Position numbers and translations under genes: made by a program | Assembly (NCBI GenBank): GCA_964619265.1 | Contig: CAZUCE010000023.1 | Location: forward strand, 1-62,754 | Origin: CAZUCE01 sp964619265 | GTDB taxonomy: Bacteria > Planctomycetota > UBA1135 > GCA-002686595 | Direction of reading: 5' to 3' | Length of the DNA: 62,754 nucleotides | Shown here: positions 52,288 to 60,619 of the stretch, piece after piece | Layout of the letters: every line of letters begins with the position of its first letter | Position numbering within the stretch: the stretch's first letter is position 1 | Notes under the pieces: generated by a model | Told to the model about the DNA's origin: nothing | Databases searched by the model: none | The model's input: only the letters and a program-made list of their open reading frames with translations

Positions 52288-52994
52288 AAAGCAACGCCCC
52301 CTCGCGGCCCATCGCCGAAGTTCGTCCCCTTGACCCGAGTGATTCGGTCGATGGGCCGCTGTTCGCTATCAACTGGGTCGACACCCGCTGGCCACTGCTC
52401 TACTCGATCTACATGGGGCTCGCCAGCCGTCTGGTCCGCAAGATCGGAGGAGTGCCGATCTTCAAGGGTCACACCCAACAGACCCTGGCAGGATCGGAGG
52501 CTGACGCGCGCGACATCCTTTTGATCGTCCGCTACCCATCGGCGAGCAGCTTCCTCTCCTTGGTCTTGAGCCGCACCTTCCAAGTGGTGAGCCTCTTGAG
52601 AATCACCGCCGTCCGGTCGCTCTCGTTTGTCTTCAACCGGCGGCTGGATGCAGAGCCCATGAGCGCCGTCGAGCCCGTGGCAGCCGGAAGCCCGGAAATC
52701 TACGGAGCGCTCCTGTTTTCCTCCAAGGACCCGCCCTCCCGCGAACTAGCGAGGCTCACCAGCGACGCACACCGCCATGGAGTGCGCCTTCACTTTTTCA
52801 GTGCCCCCATGGCGACGCTCTCGCTGTCAAGATCCGGATCCGGCGCAGAGGACATCTCCTACGTTACCGATCGGGTCGCCCTGGTCAGCGCGGACTCCGC
52901 TGAGCAGCTCCAGGACTTCGCTACATCGCAGATCGCCACCGCCCCACCCCCCCTCCAAAAGGTCTGGATGGGGCGCATGGAGCGCTCGATCTGA
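52284..52994 (+). CDS. DUF1330-like protein linked to the molybdopterin enzyme
   Basis: 236 residues. The central part DILLIVRYPSASSFLSLVLSRTFQVVSLLRITAVRSLSFVFNRR looks like the ferredoxin-like dabb/DUF1330 pattern (aliphatic strand, RYPS, helix, then a second pair). A second half with ELARLTSDAHRHGVRLHFFSAPMATLSLS may repeat the fold. Overlaps both neighbours (ATGA with the oxidoreductase, TGATG with the SDR), so the three are a translationally coupled unit. Function unknown; possibly a substrate-binding partner or monooxygenase-like accessory. Confidence 0.65.
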   Translation: MKSNAPSRPIAEVRPLDPSDSVDGPLFAINWVDTRWPLLYSIYMGLASRLVRKIGGVPIFKGHTQQTLAGSEADARDILLIVRYPSASSFLSLVLSRTFQVVSLLRITAVRSLSFVFNRRLDAEPMSAVEPVAAGSPEIYGALLFSSKDPPSRELARLTSDAHRHGVRLHFFSAPMATLSLSRSGSGAEDISYVTDRVALVSADSAEQLQDFATSQIATAPPPLQKVWMGRMERSI

Positions 52995-53950
52995 TGAAAG
53001 CGCCAACCGATGAAAATCACGGACTGATGGGAACACCGAATCGATCGATGCAAGCTGACGTTTCGCTGCGGGGCCAGTCCACCGGAGGCCAGTCCACGGG
53101 GGACCAGCCGGTCGTTGTAGTGACGGGAGTCAGCAGCGGCATTGGGTTCGACATCGCGCGGCACCTCGCGTCGGCCGGGTACTTCGTCTTTGGCAGCGTA
53201 CGGACACCCGCGTCCGCCGAGGAAGTCACCTCCAAGATGCCCCCGAACTTCGCAGCACTGCTGTTCGATGTCACCGATCGAACGGCTATCTCTCGATCGG
53301 TATCCGAGGTCGAGAGCCATCTCGAGGGAAGGCGACTCGGCGGGCTGGTCAACAATGCGGGCATCGTCGAACCTGGCCCGTTGCAGCTCCTCGAAGAGGA
53401 ACGCTTCGATCGTGCGATCGCCGTCAACCTTATGGGAACCAAAAATGCAATCAACGCGTTCCTGCCCCTGCTCGGAGCAAGCGGTGGAGAAGCCCGCACC
53501 GGGGGGCCCGCGACCATTGTCAACATCAGTTCCTTGTCCGGCGTCATCAACACGCCGATCCAAGGAGCCTACTGCGTGTCCAAGCATGCCCAAGAGAGCC
53601 TCGGCGAGGTCTACCGGCGTGAGTTGAGCCAATTCGGCATCCGGGTCGTTTCGATTCAACCGGGCCCGATTGAATCGCTGCTTTGGGACAAGAACATCGG
53701 GTCCATGGAGCGCTTCGGGAACTCGCGCTACGGGCCCATGACCAACCGGGTGAACGAGATCATGCGCAAAGCGCAAACAGACGCTCTTCCCGCCAGTGCG
53801 GTGTCGCAATGCGTGGAGCGTGCCCTGAAATCGAAGCGACCGCGAAATGCCTACATCGTCACAAGAAATCGAGTTCGAGCGTGGCTGCTGGCCCACTGGC
53901 TCCCAGCCGGGTGGATGGATCGCATCCTCTCTCGGCGGCTCTCCGGCTAG
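52994..53950 (+). CDS. short-chain dehydrogenase/reductase
   Basis: 318 residues. Rossmann motif VVVTGVSSGIGFDIA (about residues 42-55), VNNAGIVEPGPLQLL, INISSLSGV-type serine region, catalytic Tyr193 and Lys197 in AYCVSKHAQESLGEVY, and the SDR tail QPGPIESLLWDK. Retinol-dehydrogenase-like classical SDR, NAD(P)-dependent. The first 38 residues are a non-conserved Gly/Ser/Gln-rich lead (QSTGGQSTGDQP). Third gene of the unit with the molybdopterin enzyme; acting on a product of that enzyme is a guess. Confidence 0.9.
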   Translation: MKAPTDENHGLMGTPNRSMQADVSLRGQSTGGQSTGDQPVVVVTGVSSGIGFDIARHLASAGYFVFGSVRTPASAEEVTSKMPPNFAALLFDVTDRTAISRSVSEVESHLEGRRLGGLVNNAGIVEPGPLQLLEEERFDRAIAVNLMGTKNAINAFLPLLGASGGEARTGGPATIVNISSLSGVINTPIQGAYCVSKHAQESLGEVYRRELSQFGIRVVSIQPGPIESLLWDKNIGSMERFGNSRYGPMTNRVNEIMRKAQTDALPASAVSQCVERALKSKRPRNAYIVTRNRVRAWLLAHWLPAGWMDRILSRRLSG

Positions 53951-54255
53951 CTGATTAAGAGCCCAAGGGGAGCCCGGCGCTCGGTTGAGGGCCCAGGGTC
54001 TGAAGAGCGGCTCCTAGGGGGCCTCGCAACCTCGGGCGGCCGGGCACGGCTGCTGGTTGAGCCCAGGGCGAACCGGTAGGCTCCCCCGCAGGGGGAGAGC
54101 GCCCTCCCCCCTCTGAATCCTCGGGTTTCGGAGGAGAGTGGATCTCGAAGAGCGACACTTCCCCCCAGAGCTCGCCACACACAACTTCCGGGCCCTCTCC
54201 CGCACCCTCAAGGACGCCCTATTGAGCCTCGCCCCCGCGGGGTCTCCGAACGAAA
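53951..54255. other. GC-rich intergenic stretch with mutually exclusive hairpins
   Basis: CTCCCCC (54081-54087), GGGGGAG (54091-54097) and CTCCCCC (54104-54110) can pair in two alternative ways. No gene recognised and no T-run follows. Confidence 0.45.
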
Positions 54256-54951
54256 TTGCAAGCCACTCCTGGAACCGCATCAGACAGTTCAAACCGGCCA
54301 GCGACCTTGCTTGCCGTCCTAGCAGCCGTGGGAGTCGGAGTCGTCGGCATCGGCGAATCGTTGCTGCACTTCACAGGCTCCCTGGCCCCGGCTCCCGAAG
54401 GCTCCATTCCGTTCGCGTTCCTGCTTGAAATTTCCAGAGAGCGCCTGGTCCTCGGGCACTTCTTGACGGTGTTCAGCGTAGCGGCGTACTTCCTCGGATA
54501 CTGGCACGTCTCGCGGCGCCTCGCCCCCGCACCCAAGGTGCAGCGCACGCTGTTTTTTGGAACAAGCCTGTACGCCTTGACGCTAGCCGCGATCTGGATC
54601 GGATCACGCGCCTTTCTCGCGCGGTCCCTTCAGATCGTCAGCGACCACGACACCCAGGTCGCGATCGCCGAAGAGTATCAATTCCTCCTGGAGACGATGA
54701 TTTGGGGCCTTCGGATCGGGATGCTCCTGCTTGGAGGCTCGTTCGCCTGGCTCGTCGCGCGCGGGCGCACGTCCTTCCCTCGCTGGATGGCGATCGCGAA
54801 TCCCGCGGCGCTTCTGATCGGAGTCATCTTGACCTTGCTCGTCCCGTCGGTGGGCGCCTATTTGGTCCCAGCAGCCCTCAACGTCGCACACGTCCCGTTC
54901 TTTCTTCTCAGCGCATTTGTCCCGTTCGTCGAACGCTCGGCGCAATCCTGA
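54256..54951 (+). CDS. multi-span membrane protein of unknown function
   Basis: 231 residues if started at TTG 54256; start uncertain. Six or seven hydrophobic spans, including LLAVLAAVGVGVVGIGESLLHF, LVLGHFLTVFSVAAYFLGYWHV, LYALTLAAIWIGSRAFLA and NPAALLIGVILTLLVPSVGAYLVPAALNVAHVPFFLLSAFVPF. Resembles DUF6796-type or DUF998-type proteins in layout, but I cannot assign a family with confidence. Ends 10 bases before the FG-GAP protein start, so probably in one operon with it. Confidence 0.65.
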   Translation: MQATPGTASDSSNRPATLLAVLAAVGVGVVGIGESLLHFTGSLAPAPEGSIPFAFLLEISRERLVLGHFLTVFSVAAYFLGYWHVSRRLAPAPKVQRTLFFGTSLYALTLAAIWIGSRAFLARSLQIVSDHDTQVAIAEEYQFLLETMIWGLRIGMLLLGGSFAWLVARGRTSFPRWMAIANPAALLIGVILTLLVPSVGAYLVPAALNVAHVPFFLLSAFVPFVERSAQS

Positions 54952-54961
54952 ACCCACCAGC

Positions 54962-56548
54962 ATGAAGAAGTTCCTTTTCATCGCCCTGCTCCTTGGAATT
55001 GCGGTGTTCATCGCACTCAAGCTCATCGTCCGCTCCATTCAGGGGACCGGCCCAGAGACTGGCACCACCGACGTTCGATTCCGCGAGGTTGCGCTGGATC
55101 ATCAGCAAGTGGGTGACCTGGACGCCTCACTTCCATTCATGGGTCTTTCCGCCATCGATATCGATGGCGACGGTGTCGATGAGATCTTCATCGGCGGTGG
55201 CCACGGTGCGGAGGATGCTCTGTTCCGGTTCGAGGGGGATGGCTTCACGCAGATTGTCGAGGCCACGGGATTCACGAAGGGCGCGACAGATATGACCTTC
55301 GGCTCGTCCAGCCTCGATGTAACCGGTGACGGGCTGGACGATCTCTTCGTGGCCCGCGAGTCGGGCGTGTACCTGTACATCAACGAGGGAGGAGCCAGCT
55401 TCCGAGGCGAAAAAATCGCCTTCGATTTGGCCGACAACACGACCCCCCTCTCGATCGCTCTCGGCGACATCGAACAGGACGGCGACGTAGACCTCTACGT
55501 ATCGGGGTACATCAAGGCAGAGCTGATGGAAGGGGAGACGAATTTTGCCCCGACTTACGGTGGGCACTCTTATCTCTTGCGAAATGAGGGCGGCAACGTG
55601 TTCGTGGACGCCACCGAAGAATCTGGCCTGTATCGCAAACACAACACGTTCAGCGCCATGTTCATCGATCTCGACAACGATGGCTGGCCGGACTTGACGG
55701 TCGCGCAGGACACCGGCGTTGTAGAGACGTGGCGCAATCTTCGCGACGGGACCTTCGAGCGCACGGAGAACCCCTCTGTCTTTTCCTATCCGATGGGAAT
55801 CGGTGCGGGCGACATCGACAACGATGGCGACGTCGACCTCTACTACTCGAATGTCGGCAACACACTTCCCCGGTCGCTTGTGAGGGGCAACCTCAAGGAC
55901 TCCGACCCCTTCAACACCGACTACATGCTCTACCGCAATGACGGAGAAATGCGGTTCAGCGACATTGCGCAGGAAACCGGCAGCGCTGAACTCGGATTCG
56001 GTTGGGGAGTGCTTTTAGCGGACTTCAACAACGATAGCCGTATGGACCTGTACGCAGCCCAGAACTACGCCAAGTTCCCGGGCGCGAAGTTCCTCGAGCT
56101 GTACCCCGGAAGGCTGCTGCAACAAATCGAAGACGGCACGTTTCTCTCTGTCGAGGCCGATGCGGGTCTCACCAACAAGAACTTCGGCATCACGCAGGTG
56201 GTCTCGGACTTCAATCAGGATGGCTGGCCAGACATCGTGATGGGCAATCTAACCGGCAAGACCCGGGCTTTCCTGAACGAAGGTGGAGCATCCTCCTGGC
56301 TTCAAGTGCGTTTGCCCGCTGGACCGTCGTCGCTCAACAGTCGTGTGCAAGTCACCCTCCCGAGCGGGCAGGTCCTGACACGGCAGCTATTCGCCTCGGA
56401 GTCGCTCGCATCGGACCAAACCGACGTCGTGCACTTCGGCCTCGGAAGCGAGGCGGGCCCGGTCACAGTCACCGTCCTCCCCCCGGGCCAACGCAGTGCG
56501 ACGTCCTACGAAGACGTACCTGTCAACCAGTTCTTCGTCGCGAACTGA
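54962..56548 (+). CDS. FG-GAP/VCBS repeat protein with ASPIC/UnbV domain (CRTAC1-like)
   Basis: 528 residues from ATG 54962. An N-terminal anchor (KFLFIALLLGIAVFIALKLIV) is followed by seven or so FG-GAP blades, each with a calcium-loop signature (DIDGDGVDEIFIGGG, DVTGDGLDDLFVARE, DLDNDGWPDLTVAQD, DIDNDGDVDLYYSN, DFNQDGWPDIVMGN), so an extracytoplasmic beta-propeller. The C-terminus LQVRLPAGPSSLNSRVQVTLPSGQVLTRQL is the ASPIC/UnbV module. Such proteins bind calcium and are common on planctomycete surfaces. The longer frame from 54917 overlaps the previous gene and lacks a leader. Confidence 0.88.
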   Translation: MKKFLFIALLLGIAVFIALKLIVRSIQGTGPETGTTDVRFREVALDHQQVGDLDASLPFMGLSAIDIDGDGVDEIFIGGGHGAEDALFRFEGDGFTQIVEATGFTKGATDMTFGSSSLDVTGDGLDDLFVARESGVYLYINEGGASFRGEKIAFDLADNTTPLSIALGDIEQDGDVDLYVSGYIKAELMEGETNFAPTYGGHSYLLRNEGGNVFVDATEESGLYRKHNTFSAMFIDLDNDGWPDLTVAQDTGVVETWRNLRDGTFERTENPSVFSYPMGIGAGDIDNDGDVDLYYSNVGNTLPRSLVRGNLKDSDPFNTDYMLYRNDGEMRFSDIAQETGSAELGFGWGVLLADFNNDSRMDLYAAQNYAKFPGAKFLELYPGRLLQQIEDGTFLSVEADAGLTNKNFGITQVVSDFNQDGWPDIVMGNLTGKTRAFLNEGGASSWLQVRLPAGPSSLNSRVQVTLPSGQVLTRQLFASESLASDQTDVVHFGLGSEAGPVTVTVLPPGQRSATSYEDVPVNQFFVAN

Positions 56549-56747
56549 ACCGGCGGCGCTTGGTCGCCCGGGGATCGGGGGCAAGGACTTCCCCCCCGGA
56601 CCGGCGCAACTCGCCGCTCTAGAGGAATCCGTGAGAACAGATGGCCTCGCGAGGGACATCTGTGCCTCGGCCGAAGACTCGTGCCGGCGATCCCAATAGC
56701 GACAAAGCCGGCGCGGCGGAAGCCTCCCGAAGGATCCTGGGAGGAGA

Positions 56748-57314
56748 CTAGGGCTGAGCCGGCGCCGACTCGAGCGACTCATAGCGCAGCAAGTCGAGGT
56801 TGAAGCGCGCACCGATCAGAAGGCCCTCGCCTGCGGTCTGGTACACGGCTACGCCGTTGTCAAACGCCGCGGAGGTTGAACCTCCGATCTGCCCGAGAAC
56901 CACGGCCGTTTCAACGTCTCCGCTGAGGCGCTCTTCCATGAAGCGCCTGACCGTCGCTTCGTCGCGCAAGACGAGAAGCATTTGGAATCGGCGCAGGCCG
57001 CCGCCCAGTCCCAAACTGCCGGACTGCAGGGCGGCCCACCCGAGTAGTTCCCCGTCGGGACGCTCGAAGGTGGCGCGACCGAAGCGACCTCCACCGAACA
57101 GGGATCCCCACTCCCCGATGCCGGGAAAGATGATGACTCCGGCCGATTCAGCGATCTGCTCCTCGAGACCCGGAATTTTCTCCACGAACTCAGCCCTCAC
57201 GTCCTTCGCGGCGAGCAAAAAAGATGCTCGGTCAGAGGCTTTGGGTGCCGTGCTGCAAGATGCGAGGGTTGTGACCAGAACGATGGCGACGAGCGAACGG
57301 GTGGCAGAGAACAT
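56748..57314 (-). CDS. SYLF/Ysc84-domain lipoprotein
   Basis: 188 residues from ATG 57314. Signal with lipobox VTTLASC followed by STAPKASD, so lipidated. The SYLF domain: PGLEEQIAESAGVIIFPGIGEWGSLFGGGRFGRATF, FQMLLVLRDEATVRRFMEERLSGDVETAVVLGQIGG, and the closing GEGLLIGARFNLDLLRYESL. The fold binds lipids (phosphoinositides in eukaryotes). The open frame reaches 57542 but those residues are Pro/Arg-rich and non-conserved. Confidence 0.88.
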   Translation of the reverse strand: MFSATRSLVAIVLVTTLASCSTAPKASDRASFLLAAKDVRAEFVEKIPGLEEQIAESAGVIIFPGIGEWGSLFGGGRFGRATFERPDGELLGWAALQSGSLGLGGGLRRFQMLLVLRDEATVRRFMEERLSGDVETAVVLGQIGGSTSAAFDNGVAVYQTAGEGLLIGARFNLDLLRYESLESAPAQP

Positions 57315-57714
57315 GAGGAGGTAGGGGTCTAGCGAAGGTCGCGGGGGGAGGCGGCGAGAGGGGGACGCCCCCAACGCGTGCGCATACGGTACCGGAGCCG
57401 CCCCCCCGCGTGTTCCATAACCGTTTGCGGCCCCCCAGCGAGGCCCATCCGGGACATTCCGATGGGCTGGACCCGCAGCTTGCGCCTTTGAGGCTCTCCT
57501 CGGTCCAGCTCGATGCGGCCGGTTGCTCACGGGAGCCGCCATGGCGTTTTATCGAAGGACGCAAAATCTGCGAGAACTCGCCCCCTTCGGGAGGATTCAG
57601 GAGGCGCACCAACGGGCGAAATCGTTGGCAGTACCATGGGGATGCCCCCCCCCGGATGACCACGCGACCGCAGCCGCTGGTCACCCCCCGCAACAAGTCC
57701 CGTAGGGATGCCCG
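57315..57714. other. intergenic stretch between divergent genes
   Basis: About 400 bases between the SYLF lipoprotein (minus) and the HMA selenoprotein (plus). No gene recognised. Confidence 0.4.
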
Positions 57715-58110
57715 ATGAAGATCAGCGAACGCCAAACCCAGCGAGAACGACGTCGGCGACGCAACACGATCACCACGTGGGCGGTCCGCGTGGGTGCCCT
57801 CTTACTTGGGGTGTTGCTGCTTGCGCCAACCATGGCGCAGCTCCTCGACAACGGCCCCCCGAAAGATCCTCGGGACTTCGTCATCCCAGTGGAGGGGCTG
57901 CACTGAGAAGTCTGGTGTGCGGTCCGTGTAGATCGCGCTCTCTCGAAGGAAGACGGCATCCACGCCGTTTCGGTCGATATCGAACTCGGAGAAGTTCGGG
58001 TTGGTTTCGACGCCAGTCGCACAGACCTCGCAACCATCCAGTCTCGGCTCACGAATGCGGGCTATCCCCCGAACGGATCCCCACGAGCGGCGGCTGGGAA
58101 CAGCCCGTAG
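57715..58110 (+). CDS. membrane-anchored HMA-domain selenoprotein (Sec at codon 64, in-frame TGA 57904-57906)
   Basis: 131 residues when the TGA is read through. A very basic N-terminus and one span (VRVGALLLGVLLLAPTMAQLL, about residues 25-45) orient the rest outside. After the linker, FVIPVEGLHU-EVWC-AVRVDRAL then KEDGIHAVSVDIELGEVRVGF, TDLATIQSRLTNAGYPPN is a full heavy-metal-associated domain: strand, GMxCxxC site, helix, dGV..v.V strand, v.V.yd strand, helix, aGY. The site reads G-L-H-U-x-x-x-C (Sec64, Cys68), one residue longer than the usual CxxC. The frame is exact across the TGA; stopping there would leave a 63-residue stub cut inside the motif. Likely metal binding or redox. Confidence 0.85.
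57917..57938 (+). promoter_or_regulatory. SECIS-like hairpin for the HMA selenoprotein
   Basis: An 8-bp stem GTGCGGTC/GATCGCGC (two G-U pairs) around the loop CGTGTA. The loop starts 18 nt after the TGA, inside the 16-37 nt bacterial range, and has G as its second base. Confidence 0.55.
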
Positions 58111-58181
58111 CCAGACTTTCTCAGAGGGCTCGAAGTCTGCCTGAGAAGGCCGGAACGACCGGAAGGGTCCGGCGCGGCGAG

Positions 58182-59246
58182 CTACTTACTCTCCGCCTTC
58201 TTGCGGATCATGTCCACCAGTTGGCGCGCCAGGTCATTGGGCACCGGGATCGTGAGGTGGTACTGGGTCATCTTCCAACCGGCCTCGGTGCGAACGAAGG
58301 CCCCCGTGCCGCGGGTCAGGCCGTAGGACTCGTTGTCGAGCATCTCATCGAACCAGGCGGTCTGGCCATCGGGCGAGACGTAGGTGTTGCGCTCCCGCGA
58401 CACGTAGGTCCAGCCGGTCCCCTTGGAAAAGTACGGCTCGACAAATTCACGGAACTCGCCCACCGTCCAGCGTTCGGTGGCATCGGTCCCCATGTAGATC
58501 GCGTCCTCTGAGAAGTGGTTGAAGTACCGCGGAGTGTCGGCGGTTGAAGCTGCGATATGGAAGTCTTCCAGCGCGGCGCTCACGCGAAAGGACTCCAGCG
58601 TTCGAAACAGCGTCTTGCCGGTCAGGCTCTCAGGTGTGTGGCCTTCCCCTTCAAAAACAGTGAAGCGCGCGGGAGGGAAGCCAAGCCCCGTGAGAGTGGC
58701 GGCCATCTCGGTCATGGCTTCGACCCAACCGGCGTCCTCGCCACCCACGTACATCGCTAGCGGCAGGCGCGCGAGCTCTGCAAGTTGCGTTTCACCGACG
58801 CCCTCTTCCATCCCCGGAAGCAGGCTCAGGGAAGCGAATCGATCCGCGTAACCCAAGGCTAGCCCGAGCGCTGTGCGCCCACCGTTTGAGACGCCCGCCA
58901 CGTGGACGCGGCCGTACTCCACCTCGTAGGTCTTCTCCACGTGATCGACGAGCTGCATCACCTTGGCGAGGTTCCCGCCCCGAAGCAGCTCCCCTTCCGG
59001 AGCGATCGGCGAAATCACCGTCCATCCAAGCCGCTCGGCCTCAGCCTGCCAGTAAAGCTGATGCCCCGCCGCGACCATGGCTTGATTCTGGGCGCCGGGC
59101 GGTAGCGCAAGTAAAACGGGCCGCGGTCCTTCGGTGTCCGTCCGGCCCACCACCTCGAAATCGAGAAGCGGAGCGGGGACCTCCTGGCTAGGTGCAACCA
59201 GGACCGTGAGGAGCGACGCGGCGGCGCAGTGGAAGGCGTAGAACAT
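58182..59246 (-). CDS. secreted alpha/beta-hydrolase fused to an NTF2-like (SnoaL/DUF4440) domain
   Basis: 354 residues. Signal peptide AFHCAAASLLTVLVAPSQ. Residues about 30-235 are an alpha/beta hydrolase with the nucleophile elbow VAGVSNGGRTALGLALG (Ser120) and a terminal His in EGEGHTPESL, as in PHB-depolymerase/esterase-like proteins. Residues about 240-345 are an NTF2-like domain (FHIAASTADTPRYFNHFSEDAIYMGTDATERWTVGEFREFVEPYF, AGWKMTQYHLTIPVPND) of the SnoaL_3 type. Each domain is known on its own; the combination is unusual. Probably an exported esterase or peptidase with a ligand-binding add-on. Confidence 0.85.
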   Translation of the reverse strand: MFYAFHCAAASLLTVLVAPSQEVPAPLLDFEVVGRTDTEGPRPVLLALPPGAQNQAMVAAGHQLYWQAEAERLGWTVISPIAPEGELLRGGNLAKVMQLVDHVEKTYEVEYGRVHVAGVSNGGRTALGLALGYADRFASLSLLPGMEEGVGETQLAELARLPLAMYVGGEDAGWVEAMTEMAATLTGLGFPPARFTVFEGEGHTPESLTGKTLFRTLESFRVSAALEDFHIAASTADTPRYFNHFSEDAIYMGTDATERWTVGEFREFVEPYFSKGTGWTYVSRERNTYVSPDGQTAWFDEMLDNESYGLTRGTGAFVRTEAGWKMTQYHLTIPVPNDLARQLVDMIRKKAESK

Positions 59247-59585
59247 GCTGTCCGGACCCTACCCTTCTCACCTCAATACCGCCAACAGGGAGTCCGCTTC
59301 GGCAACACGCGGAGTTCTTGCACTGCGATGGGTACAGCAGCCTCTTTGTGCCATGGAGCGCGCGAGGAGCCGGAAGACCGTGCGCCTCAGCCTTCCGCTA
59401 GAGGGCCGTGCGAGAAGAGAACAAGCGTGACGCGTGGACCCTACCTCGCCTGTCCCTGTTCGGTTTCACCCCCCTCGACTTGCGGCGCGACGCAGGCAAT
59501 CGGAGAGCTGCGTGCGCCCGACAGGGATTCAGAGGCCACCAACCACGAACCAGCGTGGTTAGCAGCTCTGCCTGTGAACCGAACT
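59247..59585. other. intergenic stretch
   Basis: About 340 bases between two minus-strand genes; nothing recognised. Confidence 0.4.
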
Positions 59586-60188
59586 CTATAGACGCTGCAA
59601 AACGGCTTGAAACTCGTTTGCCGTAACGACCATCTGGTCGCCTGAGATGGAATAGGTGGCATTGATCAGGAACTCGTCTCCGTTGACGATCAAGACGGAG
59701 TCGACCACGCGATAGCGTTCCTCATCAGAGCGAACCTTGCCGCTCGACAAGGTGGTGGTCGTCGTCACATAGCCCGTGGGCTGAAACTCGATGACCTTGG
59801 AGGTATAGGGATCGACAATGTCCTGGGGGTAAAGGCTGAGCAGACTCCAACGGGTCCCCCCCAGCGTTCCGGTTTCATCGTGAGTGAAACTGGCTGGCCG
59901 AGTCGACGCACCAGAGGAACTCGTAGCGCGCGCGCTGGCCAAACGCTCGGCGTTCATTTCCTCGGCCTTAGCCTTGTCGCGTTCGTTCCCGAGGATGTAG
60001 CCGATTCCCGCCCCAGCTCCAGCCCCGATCCTGGTTGCTTCGCTGTCTCCTCCGATGGCTTGCCCAGCAAGGGCGCCAAGCCCTGCGCCGATCAAGGCTC
60101 CCGTTCCAGCGTCGGACTGACAGCCGGGCAGGAGAACGGAGCTTGCAAGGAACAAGGTGAGCAGGGTGGATTGAACGGTGCGCTGCAT
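59586..60188 (-). CDS. glycine-zipper lipoprotein
   Basis: 200 residues. Signal and lipobox LLTLFLASSVLLPGC, then a glycine-zipper segment GTGALIGAGLGALAGQAIGGD and GAGAGAGIGYILGNERDKAKAEE, typical of envelope lipoproteins that insert or oligomerise in the outer membrane. The C-terminal half (GTRWSLLSLYPQDIVDPYTSKVIEFQPTGYVTTTT, EFLINATYSISGDQMVVTANEFQAVLQRL) is a beta domain resembling lipocalin/META-like modules. ATG 60188 is the only good start. Function unknown. Confidence 0.82.
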   Translation of the reverse strand: MQRTVQSTLLTLFLASSVLLPGCQSDAGTGALIGAGLGALAGQAIGGDSEATRIGAGAGAGIGYILGNERDKAKAEEMNAERLASARATSSSGASTRPASFTHDETGTLGGTRWSLLSLYPQDIVDPYTSKVIEFQPTGYVTTTTTLSSGKVRSDEERYRVVDSVLIVNGDEFLINATYSISGDQMVVTANEFQAVLQRL

Positions 60189-60619
60189 TGCAGAAAGTAT
60201 CGGGACGTGAGCTTCGCGGTGGATCTTCGAATAGGGCCTCGAGCATCCGATTGGAGACGCCCAAGAGCCGGCTGATGATAGCGACTAGCTGCCCTCGGGA
60301 AGATCGTGAAGGCTCGCTGCGCCCCTGTTTCCGCGCCCCTGCCTCGGGCCCCCCCTCCTTCAGGAGGATGCATCTGGCGTCCTCTCGTGCGCGCCAAGAG
60401 GCTGCCGGCGTGCAGCCCGAATCCCTAGGCCGCGACCTGATCAGCTCGCAAACCCCTTGCCGTGTGATGCAACCAGCCGAAGAAGGCGGCTCGCCGTTCG
60501 GATCCAGAGGCCTCGGGCCCCGGACCGGCGCCCGCTCTCGCGGCGCGTGCCCGGTTTCCCGGAACCGCGCCGCCTAGAAGCCCAGGCTCAGGACGAGCTG
60601 CTTCGCAGAAAATCCGGTT
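60189..60619. other. intergenic stretch
   Basis: About 430 bases between two minus-strand genes, with no gene or clear repeat recognised. Confidence 0.4.

Noticed and set aside
9960..58110. TGA read as tryptophan (alternative genetic code) instead of selenocysteine
   Set aside because: Many genes end on TGA in tight ATGA/GTGA overlaps, and both read-through TGAs fall on positions where families carry a redox or metal-binding Cys, not Trp.
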